Shown: positions 1-12,667 of the stretch, one piece after another | How positions within the stretch are numbered: position 1 is the first letter of the stretch | Layout: every line of letters starts with the position of its first letter | Origin: Perca fluviatilis | Taxonomy: Eukaryota; Chordata; Actinopteri; Perciformes; Percidae | Reading direction: 5' to 3' | Assembly (NCBI RefSeq): GCF_010015445.1 | Contig: NC_053116.1 | Coordinates: forward strand, 25,336,607 to 25,400,606 | Length of the DNA: 64,000 nt | Program-made: the position numbers and the translations under genes | Notes under the pieces: model-generated | Seen by the model: only the letters and a program-made list of their open reading frames with translations | Database searches by the model: none | Told to the model about the DNA's origin: nothing

Positions 1-754
1 AATGCATTCCTACCTTCTCTAAACTGATGCTACAATAGTCATTTGTGTTTACAGTTGTGCTGTTAGTCAGTTGCATCACTATGAAGGATCCCCAAAAAAC
101 AGCCTATAAACTTTAAGGTCTTTATTTATTCACAGACTCTGTGTTTCCTCTATGTTGATTTGACCATGGCGGCCCCCCAAGGCAACATTTGAATAAATAT
201 ATTTGTTTGTGTTGCTGTTGGGGGGGTGTTCGGACCTGCCCCCACTGCTAAAAAAAATCCTAAAGGAAACACTGGACTCTTATCTAACTGGGTGGTCAGA
301 CGTGTCTCAACATAGGCGTCGTCAGCTCTCCAGACAAACACAGTTACAGTTGTTTATCTGTAGTCTGTTTCCATGTTCCAGCCCTTTCATGACAAAAGCT
401 TCTTTCCGGAAGTTGGAGTCTTGTAAAGAGGATTAAAGTAGTTAATGATGGCACCAATACAAACGCATCTCTTGGATTGTGGATCCTGTAAGGCTGCCAA
501 CCCCAGTATGGATCTCTAGTGTCACGTAAAGAGCACTCAGGGGCCCTTTCCTCATTAGAGTGTCCTGCTTAGGGGTCTATTTGGCTGCCAGTTCTCTCTT
601 CTCTCCTGTTAGCGTCTGTCGATGTCGTGATGATAACGAGAGTGCTTACACGATTGTTTTGGAAAAAAATGGGAACCCTGTTGCTGGCTTTTTGGTTACT
701 GCGATGCATTAGTTAAATTCCACCACTGCAGATCCGTACCAGATAGGGTAACAG
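1..754. other. Non-coding DNA, no feature recognised
   Basis: No splice-bordered coding segment, structural RNA or recognisable transposon end was seen. The stretch lies upstream of the kazn alternative first exon, so it is either intron of a longer kazn transcript or 5' flank. The short open frames here have no similarity that I recognise and lack conserved-looking composition. Confidence 0.5.
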
Positions 755-1022
755 GTTTGTACATTTACTCAAGTACTGTACTTTAGTACAATTCTGAGCT
801 ATTTGTATTTTACTTGAGTATATAAACTTAATTTCCAGAGGAAAACATTGTATAATAATATATAATATTATATAAGTCTTTACTATATTTACCTAGTTAC
901 TAGCTACTTCTCTGTTCAAGATTGTATGTGTAAAACATTACGTTATCATAGATTAAACTGCCCAACACTGTATAAAGTTGTAAAATGTGCATGTCATTGA
1001 ATCTGCAGTAATAGTAAAGCAG

Positions 1023-1099
<77 letters not shown>

Positions 1100-1240
1100 A
1101 TATTAAACTGCCTTTTATATAATGAGTGATTTTACTTTGGATATTTTAAGTATATTTTTCCCTTTCATTGTGGTATTACTATTTTTACTTAAGTAAGTAA
1201 GATTTCAGTACTTCTTTTACTACTGATGATCTGGAGTCAG
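755..1240 (+). repeat. hAT-like fish repeat with TCAAGTACTGTACTT ends
   Basis: The left part reads TACATTTACTCAAGTACTGT followed by alternating TACTTGAGTA-type words, and the right part carries TTTTTACTTAAGTAAGTAAG and ends near CTTCTTTTACTACTG. This is the pattern of an abundant fish non-autonomous element whose usual terminus begins CAGTGGTGGAAAGTAACTAAG, which I place in hAT from memory. The terminus itself is eroded here and an AT microsatellite has expanded in the middle. A related copy in the opposite orientation lies at about 6240-6650. Confidence 0.5.
1025..1093. repeat. (AT)n microsatellite
   Basis: About 69 bp of pure alternating A and T, inside the hAT-like repeat. The length probably varies between individuals and may be unreliable in the assembly. 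Confidence 0.95.
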
Positions 1241-2491
<1,251 letters not shown>

Positions 2492-2659
2492 TTTGAACTA
2501 TCCCATTCACCTTGGTTTCCTGTGTACCCAATGAACTTAGGGTTTGGAATTTGGACAGTATTGGATATTATTAAATTGTGAATTAAACTAAACAACTGCA
2601 CAATAAAGGTTGAGGAAAAAAGGTTGAGAAAAAAAGTGCTGCCATAGTGCTGACAGTGT

Positions 2660-2925
2660 CCACCCATCACACTAAAGGTCTAGCTTAAATTCACTCAGAG
2701 CATTTCGCTAAGAGGAAACTCAATAAAAAGGCATTTCTACCCATCACAATAAAAGCCCAGCTTAAATTTACTCAGAGCATTTCGCTAAGAGGAAACTCAA
2801 TAAATAGGCATTTCTACCCTTCACAATAAAAGCCCAGCTTAAATTTACTCAGAGCATTTCGCTTAGAGGAAACTCAATAAATAGGCATTTCTACCCTTCA
2901 CAATAAAAGCCCAGCTTAAATTTAT
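2660..2925 (+). repeat. 77-bp minisatellite, about 3.5 units
   Basis: The word AGCTTAAAT recurs at 2682, 2759, 2836 and 2913, exactly 77 bp apart. Each unit carries TCAGAGCATTTCGCTAAGAG and a GGCATTTCTACCC segment. The first unit is the most diverged (AAAGGTCTAGC rather than AAAGCCCAGC) and the later units are nearly identical, as expected for stepwise tandem growth. The array ends abruptly at TTAAATTTATTTTTG. Confidence 0.9.
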
Positions 2926-5900
2926 TTTTGCCAACACTAGATATCAAACAAAAGCCAGACACTATATCGTATTAAGTTGCTGTGAGCTGTGAAATTCACC
3001 ACTTCTACGTACACAGCAGCAGAAGATAACTTCATCTCGGAGCTGACTGGGCAAAGAAAGCCGCCATGAGTCCATAAGGCAAACGTCTGTGATCACTGCA
3101 CATTTTAATAGTGACATTTTGTGAGTAAATTCTGCAATTCACTGTCAGGTAAATGTAGTAGTTCAATGTTTTCCTCTGAAGTAGGAGTACGCAGTAAGTC
3201 AGTAGTAGGCTATACTGTGAGGTTGCATATTATATGCTTTGGGGTCCTTCTGTAGGCTAAGTAATTTTGGGGTGCAATGGTTCTGGAGAAAGCTACAAGC
3301 AGCCATACCACAGGCCAAATAATCGGCCCTTTCAAACAGCCATAATTTGAACGGGCTCTGTACTAGTACAACCAAAGAAAAGAAGAGGAAGAGTAATAGA
3401 GATTTGAGATCACAGTGGACATTGTCATCATAAACATCTAATTGGAGATTCACACTGTGGATCCACACACATGATCTCATGAAATCTCAGGAGATCTCAA
3501 TTGTGCTGCAACAATCATCAGGGTTTTTTTCTGTGTGCTGGTGTGCCTCTATCTTCTGGCCTTTTCATTAAAGACCTCTGAAAGGTTGAAATTGACAAAA
3601 GGAGCAGAGCAGCAGTCTGATTAACAGCCGTCACTTTCACTTTCATACCGCTTCATTAAAGAAGACCGCTGACAAGTGTAACTCAAAGGTCATAAAGTCA
3701 AAAAGTGAACATTTTAAGGCGGCCGGATTTAAGACTTAATTTGAGCAATCGTCAATGGAAACATAAATTCCTCTCTTCCTCCTCTGAGCCTTTTCCAAAT
3801 GCTCCTACTGTTTTCTTCTTCTCTCTTATTTCCTTAGAATCCATTTAGAGGTAGGTTGCACCACTGAAATATTTACAGTATAAATATATTTTCAAAGTGT
3901 TAGGCCTTGCCACACACTACATTCTGTTCTAAATTTAGATCTGGAGCTGTGCTGTTCAATTAATCAATCAAGGCTTTTGTTTACATACTCTAGCAACTTT
4001 CATACTAAAAATGCTGAAAAATAGAACATGTCGAAGCAGAGGTGAATCCAGCACAACACTACATGTCTTCATTCATTTTATTACAGTGACAGTTGCTAAG
4101 CAATGTGCCCACTTCAAAGCTGAATGCATGTAATGTGTACTATCAATGCATCCAAAATTACCAGGTCTCAGACTGTCTGAAATTCTTGTTGTTGGCACGT
4201 CACTCTCTCTCTAGTAAATGGACCAGAAACAGCAAATGTGTATTCAGTGACCTTTGTCGAATAGCTCAGCAAGCCTTCAATCTGCTGGTGATAGTATCAC
4301 CAAGTCACACCAAATGTATTTTGAAGCACACAAGGGAGGTTAAAAAAGTAAATAAAAATTATGTTATGTGTACTTTATTAAAATGTACGCAATACCCTGT
4401 GAGTGTACATGTTGTGCTTTCAAACATATTATATTAAAATTAAATTGAAACCTCTTGGCTATACCCGATGTGTTTTACATTGTCTTTAAGATATGGTTCA
4501 ATATATGTTTTATGTTAAATTTATAAACATGAATATATGAATGGTACAATAAAAGACTTAAAGTTTATTTCTTGTTGTCTTTGTACTTTGGATATATTTT
4601 TCATGCAGTGCAATTTTAGTTACATTTAATTGTTAGTGTTTATATTTAAACATTTTCCATCAAACCCAGAAATGTAAACCTTTTATTTTATTAACCCCTT
4701 ACTGATCTGCATAACCCAACCTAACCCCAATAACTTACTGTTGGACACCTGTGGTTAAGGAAGTAGGAGGGCTTCTTAAGACTTGGTTCCATGTCAAGTC
4801 TGTGCTGGTCATGAAGTTAAGAAGTAGTCATGGATTAAAAGTGACCAAGAAATAATGATTGTTGATCCAAGCCGAAATAACCTTACTTTACATGGTGTCT
4901 CGGTTAACCCTGATGAGATTAGACATTCCGAATATATAGGATGCTCTCTGCTGCTGTTGCTTTTAATCAGTGAACTAAACAGTTTTTACAGTACATCAGT
5001 TTTCCAAAATACAACACTCTGGATGAAACATTTCTCTATATTCTCTGTTGTGTTTTGCTATTCCAACGTTTTCACTTACACCTTGTTAGGTTTTAGATTT
5101 ACACCCAGGCACCAAGGTGCTACTAGAGGTGTATTTTCTATTGCTGAATTCCACCTTGGAGTCTGACACGAGGCGAACAGCCAACTGGTACAACCAGTCA
5201 CCGGTTGTAATACCTTCTGCCTGCCCTTCAAATGGCTGTTAAAAAGGCCCACGGGCAGCTAATTTGAGCTGGCGTCTGGCGGTAGTGAATTGGCAGCGGA
5301 GGCGATGGTGGAAAGTGATGGTGGCTGTCGGAGCTGCCAGATCTGGAAGAGAGCTGAGTGGCACCTGGTGGCTGCTGGTTTCTTTTCACTGATTACTGAA
5401 CATGAAGGTTGGAAGGTGGGAGAATAGAGAGGCAAATAAACTAGCTGATGATGGGGACGAAGAGCAAAGGAGCCGGTCTGAGGTATAAATGAAGGATGCA
5501 CAGTATTAGTAGTGGTGATGAGTAGAGAAGCAGTAGTAGAAGTCTGGAAATCCTGACGAGTAAGCAAAAGGGCAGAATATGCAGTGCAAAAAGACAGTTT
5601 TTAGACTTTCAGTAGATCACCAATGTAGGGTTGCACACCCTTATTTCAAACAAAAGACTTCAAGTTGACATTTTAATGTTGACCCACCCTCCAAATGTAT
5701 GTATGTGCTTTGCCTGAGGAGTAAAAATGTAGGTTGGTTGCAAAAGGAGGTTATGGGACTTCCTCTTGAAGGTCATAACAAATCCGGGACCTCAACATTG
5801 TTAAACCGCTGCAGTTATCCATTGGTGACCAACCAAATCACTTAATCTTAATCACTTAAAAAATGCAATAGCAGGAGTCAGCTGACTCTGTGGTTATGTT

Positions 5901-6235
5901 ACCTATCTAACTGAGTGTTCAGATCAAACAACACTGCGACAAAACAACATTCCAAACACACCTCAGTCATTTTAGTCAAACAACCGCTTTGGCACAGAGG
6001 GCTCTGGCAAAAAAAGAAAATGTAGGGTTGTTTAATGGGGAAAAATGGGTCCACTTTTACAGCAATCTATGCCTTGAAACATAAATGGCAAAATTGCACT
6101 CTTAACCTTGTAACTATTGATGGAGAATGGAATGATTTATGGTCTGACTACTTTCCAGAGTATTATAAAGTGATCTGCAGTGTTTGACACCTGATAAGCT
6201 CTCAAACTAATGCATGTTTTACTCAAACTAGACCT
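2926..6235. other. Non-coding DNA, no feature recognised
   Basis: Mostly AT-rich single-copy-looking DNA. The frames of around 100 codons at 4093-4437, 4855-5166 and 5259-5567 show no domain, no splice borders in register and no coding bias that I can see. No transposon termini were recognised. Confidence 0.45.
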
Positions 6236-6650
6236 CCTCATTTGTATTACATGTATTATCAGCTTCATGTACTTAAAGTACCAAAAGTAAGTATAATATA
6301 GATTGGCTCTTCATTTTGTTTTTATTCTTTAATTGATATAGATGTGAACAGTATATATGTTGTAGTTGGCTCTCAGTTGAACTGTTTTATATACTATTGG
6401 TATGTTTAATCATACTGTATGTTAACTACAGTATACTTTCTGTAAATTCTTCTGCAAAGTAACTTGTGTGCTAATATCTGGAATAAATGTAATGCACTAA
6501 AAAGTACAATATCTCCCTCTGTTGTAGAGTATAAAGTAGCATAAAATGGAAGTGATCGCGTATGTGAACATTTGTACTTACAAGTATGTGAGATCTGTAC
6601 TTAAATAAAGTATTTGAGTAAATGCACTTAGTTACTTTCCACCACTAGTT
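6236..6650 (-). repeat. hAT-like fish repeat, second copy
   Basis: The segment ends with AAGTATTTGAGTAAATGCAC and TTAGTTACTTTCCACCACTA. This is the reverse complement of the usual CAGTGGTGGAAAGTAACTAAG terminus of the same family as the repeat at 755-1240. Internal words (GTATAAAGTAGCATAAAATGG, AAGTACAATATCTCCCTCTG) also fit that family. The far terminus is not clear. Confidence 0.6.
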
Positions 6651-8799
6651 TCCACTAACACACCCACGGCAATGCTATTTTTGTTCTAAACTGCCTGATT
6701 CCACGATAGACATAATATGAACTTCAAGACTTTGCCTTTGACAACTGAACACATTGGCTTGTGGCTAAAAATGCAACGGTTATAAAAATTCAAGCAACAG
6801 TGAACATTACAGCAGTTTTCTGCTGTATGAGATCCAGACATGATTGACCCTTGACAGTGTTGTACAATTACTTGGACTGCCATTACCACTACGTGACTGC
6901 AACATTTCCCTCCTTCCATTTTTTTGTGGTGTAAGAGGTAACAATAAATTCCTTTACGGACCATTCTTCTTTTCTACTCTGTCATCTTCACAGTTCACTG
7001 GCTATCATTTTTTCTCTCTCTGCTAGTTCACACATTGTGACCCTGATCTTTCGTAAGGGGTGGTTTTAATGTTTTGCTGGGCAAGCTGTAGTCAGTGTTG
7101 GAATAATCATGGAAACGGGAAAACAGGAAAGTGTGAATTGATGAGGAGAGGGTGTCCATTAACACGTGCATTGTGTGTTGTAACAAAGGTGCTGAAGACA
7201 GGCATTAAAAAGATGGACACCAAAGTGTTCACAAGCCACAGAAAAGAGCTGCAGTGATTAAAAAGGTTGACCATTCATGCACACACAAACATACATAAGT
7301 TGAATTAATTTCTAATCTTTCTTTCACTGTCTCTGTTGTGCTCTTATCTCTTTGTCACATAAACAATGAAAGGTTGACGTCTTCTTGGCAGTGCGCATGG
7401 TGCTGCTGTCCCTTTAAAGGGAATTGTGTTAACTGTCTGCAGAGAAAGAGAGATTGTCTCCTTCAATTGATTTTCATTTAGGGGATAGTGCTCTCAGCTC
7501 ACCACCACCAGGCATCCCAGAACTTAGAGACACGTGTGTGTGCTTGTGTGTGCATCATACAAGGTGAGCGTCAGCAATTTCACTGAAACTGCTTCTTACA
7601 CGCACGTTTTTTGTTGTTTTTGTTTTACAATATCATCATGCATTCTAAGCCATGCAGGTCACAGAAAGCTAATTTCCTGTTGTTCCCCTGTCCCTGTAGT
7701 GTGAATGATGCTGCCTTAATGTAGTGTAAATAGCCATCACGTGCCAAGTACATTCTTTTAATTAGGAAACCCAACAGACCCGCTGATTAGCACTTCATCT
7801 TCATAAGTGTCTGCGACTGAGCTGCAGCTGGACCACTTCCTAGGTACCTTACACTCCAGCTAGCATGTCCCAACAGGTTTTGAGCACGAATAGCATAATT
7901 AATATGATGTAGTCTGCCATCCGACCAAGCAAAGATAGTTTGTTAATGTGGTCTAATGTACTTTGCTTGTGAGTTACTGTATTTGTTAAATATGCAAGCT
8001 TTTACTTTTCCACAGTTGGGAACTTGGTTGCCCACAATGGTAGCATGAACTCGTTTTAGATGGCAATCCCCCTTTGTCACAAAAATGACCTTCTTCCGGG
8101 AACTGCCCTGCAATCATTTCTCATCCACTCCAGCAGACTGTTTGACCCGCACAATTTCTTTAAATAACTTTACATCCCACAGCGTTACATGATAAATGAC
8201 ATGATTATGTTTTTTCTTAGATTCTCTTTCTGAGTTTCTTTTCTCTACAATGGGGACATTAATGAGTCATCTCTCATCCTTGGATTTGTAATCTTAAGCC
8301 ATTGGGTACTAGGCAGAGGCACACGATGTGCTTTAAAGCCAATTTAACTACTGCCGCCTTCCTATTCACTGGCATTAAAAGGTTTGTTACTGTTTAATGA
8401 AATGTCCTTGTGACTGTAAGAGGAAAATAAGGTCCAACAAAAACCAATGACTTGATTCCAGTGGTGTAGTATAAAATAGCTCAGCAGCTCTCTCCCTGCT
8501 ATCTGCTGAGCATCCCGTGTGTTATCGTGAAGTGAAATCATCATATACTCGCATGCACCCACATGTTCACAACATAAACCCTCACAGTCATCTTGAGTCT
8601 GTCCCTTTAGCTTTTAATCTGCTGCGGATCGGTTGTGCTGCAGACCTGCATGGGCCACAAACACCCCTTTGAGTAGACAGTATACAGTTGCCTCAATTTG
8701 TCCAATATGCATGGACACAATAGACCTGAAGAGATTTTAGAGGGATGATACATTGAATGATTATCAACTCTGCAGAGAATCCAATCAAGGTTTCTGGTA
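6651..8799. other. Non-coding DNA, no feature recognised
   Basis: No coding exon, RNA gene or repeat border was recognised. Short open frames (6686-6964 on -, 7060-7257 on +, 8362-8562 on -) look like chance. Confidence 0.45.
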
Positions 8800-9253
8800 G
8801 CCTAGAAATCTAGACGCACCCTATCGGCAGCAGAATTATTTTGCATCCAGGGGGGGCGAGCTGGAAAAACCAAACTCTGGTCAGGCCAATCACATCGTGT
8901 ATAGAGTTGGTGGGCGGGCTTATGGCTGCTACTGCTGGGAACAGCGGTCTTCTGGAAGACTTGGAGTTAAGCTTTTCTTTGAGAAAAGAATAAAGAACGG
9001 TACACAGAAATCATTCTTAAAAAAGGAAGATGTGTTCGGAGTTTTGCCGACCGGATACGGCAAAAGTTTAATCTATCAACTAGCTTCTCTTCCTTCTTCG
9101 TTGCTCTGCCTGGTTGTAGCGCTATCCTATTGCGTGCAGAGGGAATTTGAAAGACAACCGTTTATCCTGCCCCTCGGATTGAGCTCCGTCAATGGTGAGT
9201 TCCCAGACCCAACATCTTGATGTGGAGCTGGCTTGTCAGGCTAGGTTTCTGGC
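8800..9253 (+). mobile_element. Non-autonomous DNA element (MITE) carrying a helicase fragment
   Basis: The left end reads GCCTAGAAATCTAG and the right end CTAGGTTTCTGGC, imperfect inverted repeats. The interior carries CAGGCCAATCACATCGTGTA and TTGGTGGGCGGGCTTA, words I recognise from a repeat abundant in percomorph genomes. A piece of RecQ-like helicase coding sequence lies between the ends (separate entry). The superfamily is unclear; no target duplication could be fixed. Confidence 0.65.
8963..9106 (+). pseudogene. RecQ-like helicase fragment (Walker A) inside a MITE
   Basis: In the frame opened at 8897 the product includes the run FGVLPTGYGKSLIYQLASLP. This has the Walker A form GxxPTGxGKS of the ATPase core of RecQ-type superfamily 2 helicases, where the lysine contacts ATP. 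Just before it stand FLKKEDVFGVL, matching the segment that precedes motif I in RecQ proteins (usually '..G.D.....PTG.GKS'). Only about 48 codons are helicase-like; motifs Ia to VI are absent and the frame ends at the element border. It is therefore a captured fragment carried as repeat cargo and not a working gene. Confidence 0.65.
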
Positions 9254-9729
9254 ATAGTTATTGATTGATTTTGACATAATAGCAATTGGCATCACAGACA
9301 CTTTTGTGATGTTGGTTCATTGTACTGAAGTGTACTCATGGCCTTTTGATACCAACATCAGCTAGATATAAAACGATAAAAACTGCATCAATTTAGAATT
9401 ATTTATTAAATATACTTGTCCATAGAACAAGCTTTTCTGGTCAGTGGGACGTTATAGAGGCTACAATGAGCCGTGTAGTTAAGCATAGTTCATTATTAAT
9501 TATTGTTGTTGATAATTCAATTTACATTTAAGACCACTGTTTTCTACACTGTTATGAAAGCAAGTTCTAAAAGAATATTTTTGTAAGGTTGAGTCTAAAA
9601 TGCCTGGTTGATTAATAGTGCTTGAGTGAATTTGGACTCAGCACAGGCCACCAGGAGGCTCCTGTAACAAGTGTGGGTGGACTCATTTCATTTTTTGCAG
9701 CAGCACAGTGGCTGTGTGGCCCACATCAA
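9254..9729. other. Non-coding DNA, no feature recognised
   Basis: AT-rich sequence between two repeat blocks, with no coding or repeat signal that I can name. Confidence 0.45.
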
Positions 9730-10830
9730 TTTATTTAATGTAAGATAAGAAAACTTTATTGTACGTTACATTACATGGAATGGAAATTTCCGTTTGGCAT
9801 TCAACACAGTGTAAAACATACAGTAAAGGGCAGCTAAAATACATTTCCAAAGCTAGTCTGCCTCGCCAGCGATCACCACAACCTGGAGCGGGAGATCAAC
9901 AGGCGGATTGATGCAGCGTCTGCAGTAAAGCAGAAAGAAGCCAGCTGGGGTGGTTTGGGCATCTGGTAAGTGCCTGTGCGCCTTCCATTGGAGGTCTTCC
10001 AGGCACATCCAGCTGGGAGAAGACTGCAGAGTAGACCCAGTACTCGCTAGAGGGATTATATATCTCACCTGACCTGGGAATGCCTTGAGATCCCCCAGGA
10101 GGACCCAGAATCCGTAGCTGGGGAGAGGGATGTCCGGGCTACTTACTTGACCGGTTGCCACCGCGACCTGAGCCCGGATCAAGCGGATGACGATGGATGG
10201 ACATTTTCTTTACTCTGTCTCTGTTTAGGATGACCACAGCAGAGTACACAAATTACATTTTGTACCCATTTTTCATGGCTAGTGGGACCTTGACTCTCCT
10301 GCCAGATGGCAATAGCTGGGATGACTAGTGAAAGGGGGTGGGTGGGGTCATGATAGACCTGGGTTGCCTTTTTCGTTATGAACTATAGTATAGGCTCTGA
10401 AGTAGCAATTGTTTATTTCCAATGATCTTGCTTGCCTGGTTAACCACCTAGGTCAGCTTGTTTCTGTATCTACCTGAGGGGTTCCCATACCAGGAGATAA
10501 TGTTATAGCTGCCAGTAGTCTGAGTGAGTGACCTGAAGTAGCTTCTCAATCTCATAAGGAGAGAGAGCTGCTACCTTGCCTTTTGGTAGATGTGCTCTGC
10601 ATTGTTATAAAAGTGAGTTTATTGTAAATGGTTGTTCCCAGATATTTAAAGGGAGTGACCTGTTCCACATCCTGCCCCTTTATAATAACATGCTTGAAGA
10701 CTTCCTACTCCCATCCCCCCTCCCAGACACAGATCCTTGGTCTTGACATTTAGGCCAAGGAAGCTGCCGTTGAACAAGGGGGTAAGGTGACCCATGTGGT
10801 CAGGGATTTAAAGTTCTCTGTCGCTACGAC
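9730..10830 (-). mobile_element. LINE remnants
   Basis: On the - strand, about 10640-10380 reads as a decayed reverse-transcriptase tail: words like RSYFRSLTQTTGSYNIISWYGN correspond to the segment '..RSF.V....L..FY.S.....L.....WG' common in fish LINEs. On the + strand, 9870-9960 reads LEREINRRIDAASAVKQKEASWGG, another LINE-type segment, and 10040-10200 ends with the word GATCAAGCGGATGACGATGG, like the 3' end of fish LINE copies. At least two different fragments seem to be joined. Both are full of frameshifts. The clade is not assigned. Confidence 0.5.
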
Positions 10831-11024
10831 GGATTTCCGTCAATTTGATTTTAGAAATGCCATATCTGAGATCGATGCAGATCCGATGACAAAAAAATGG
10901 GTGGGGGGCCTTAAAAGTCTTGAATAACGTTCACAAAGTTACACGTTTCGTTTACAAAGGTCTTAAAAATATGTCTTGTCCTTTCGTAGGATGAAATAAT
11001 TACCGTAACGTCCAAAATAAATGC

Positions 11025-11114
<90 letters not shown>

Positions 11115-12197
11115 CTAATAGGGTGCGATTGCAAAAGGGGTGCTATCTGTATAGGTAGATGTGAACAGTTTATGACTTGGCCTGAAAAAAAGTTAAGTCA
11201 AAAGATTTTTTTTCACTTTAATCCCTGTGTGCTGAGAGTAGAAAGGGCTGTTGGATACTGTACAGAGAATGCTGCTTTATTTGAAATTATTACAAGCATT
11301 GAAGGGAAATAACTTCAATATACTGTATAATTCAATCATTGTTTGAGTCTTTTAAATTTGCTGTGTTGCCTTTTTTATGACTTATTCTGTATGTGCCACA
11401 GGGATTACATTAGTGTTCTGACTCATCATTCTGCTTAGTTGAAGAGTTGTTATCTTTGTCCTTGTAGGCAGAATAATAAGGCTTAGTTAATGCATATAGG
11501 CTTATCACCTTTGTTTAAAAGTAGGGCTTCTTCTGTATGACTACTTGCACCTGATCATTAATCCCTCATTCACCTACCTGCCTCGGACTACATGTCACTG
11601 CAGAGGTGGTTGAATAAAACAAGCATTGTGTGAACAAGTTATATGCACCTGTGTTGTTGTTTTTTTTTATGAAACTAAAATGTAGAAGGCTTTAAAAGAT
11701 AACTTTTGCAATGAAATGTAAACATATCAAGTTTATTACAATTTAAAAGTGAGCTGTATTTTAATCCACTGGATGATGACAATATCCTGTGTGTATTCCA
11801 TGGTTGTAGTTCTAAATCCACCCATTATTGTGGTGCTTTGACTTACTTTACTCTTTATGACTCCCTCACACGGTAGTTTGTTCCAGTTACTCAAAATATG
11901 AACTGAACTTGAAAGAAAAGACACAAACACATCAATCTCAAAACTTTTTTAATTCACTGATCATAAATGCAGGCAAAAATAAGACCAAACATCACAGTGT
12001 TTTTCTTTGGCAAGTGTTCCCCGTTGCAGTGGTCATTCATTCATGCCATAGCTTTTGTTTTAAAGGCATTAGGTTACTGAGACCCTCAGGCAAGTCAACA
12101 GCTGGGAGACCTGTTGCTGTGCTGCCTGCCGGTGCTACACACTACACACTCACTCACCTGCCTGCAAGCCCACACCTAGGCTGGGCTCCTCCCCTAA

Positions 12198-12199
<2 letters not shown>
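10831..12199. other. Non-coding DNA upstream of the kazn promoter
   Basis: Apart from the TG microsatellite at 11027-11109 nothing was recognised. The frame at 11909-12298 owes its length to the second TG array. Confidence 0.45.
11027..11109. repeat. (TG)n microsatellite
   Basis: About 83 bp of uninterrupted TG dinucleotides. Confidence 0.97.

Positions 12200-12274
<75 letters not shown>
12200..12274. repeat. (GT)n microsatellite next to the promoter
   Basis: About 75 bp of pure GT, ending some 75 bp before the purine-rich GGGGGAGGGG box of the proposed kazn promoter. Such arrays can form Z-DNA and are often length-polymorphic, so an effect on transcription is possible but not shown. Confidence 0.95.
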
Positions 12275-12277
<3 letters not shown>

Positions 12278-12299
12278 AGCAATGTGGGAAAATCATAGT

Positions 12300-12440
12300 G
12301 ACAGCTCCGCTGAGCTCCTCCTCCTTACCTAGTAAACCATTTGAGTTAAGGGGGAGGGGCTGAGTGTACTGTATTACTGAAGCCGTGGGAGTCTCCTTGA
12401 ACAGGTACACTCAGAGAGGGAAAGACACAGCCGCAGCTCC
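12300..12440 (+). promoter_or_regulatory. kazn: Proposed alternative promoter of kazn
   Basis: A GC-richer island in AT-rich surroundings precedes the proposed first coding exon. It holds CCGCTGAGCTCCTCCTCC and an Sp1/KLF-like GGGGGAGGGGC box at 12350-12360. There is no clear TATA box. The transcription start would lie roughly at 12380-12450, giving a 5' leader of about 200-250 nt with an in-frame TAA at 12511-12513 and no intervening in-frame ATG. This is inference from position and composition. Confidence 0.4.
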
Positions 12441-12636
12441 TGGATGTATTTCCTGGTGTCAAATGAGCTTGATTTTAGTGGGAAACATTTTAAAATGGAT
12501 GTGGTTTGAGTAAGAACTGCTTGAGAAAGGAGGATTTTTGGAGTTTGTCTTCTTGTCTGTCCTGAAAGTCTCCAGCACACACTTGACAGATCCTGGAACC
12601 CTGGAATCCTCTGGAAAACTCCTCTCGGAGGAGGGG

Positions 12637-12667
12637 ATGAAGTCCGACGGGGAGCAGGGACGTTCTG
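12637..12667 (+). CDS. kazn: Proposed alternative first coding exon of kazrin
   Basis: The ATG at 12637 opens ten codons (MKSDGEQGRS) plus one base, then GTGAGT forms a donor. The exon ends in phase 1, and the next recognised kazrin exon begins in the matching phase with TC, so the join reads GTC (Val) followed by LLREEV, exactly where known kazrin isoforms converge. An in-frame TAA at 12511 supports this ATG. Kazrin is known to have isoforms with different N-termini spliced onto this LLREEV exon; a ten-residue, acidic and polar start would be one of the short forms. I found no stronger first exon between here and 33773. The alternative is that the segment is a chance ORF with a chance donor; the phase match, the GC-rich leader and the consensus donor argue against that. 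Confidence 0.6.

Noticed and set aside
8897..9220. RecQ helicase gene
   Set aside because: Only the Walker A region is present, bounded by inverted repeats of a known-looking MITE; no further helicase motifs follow.
11909..12410. Frames ending in Cys-Val or Thr-His runs before the kazn exon
   Set aside because: Produced by the GT array at 12200-12274; no splice or coding signal.
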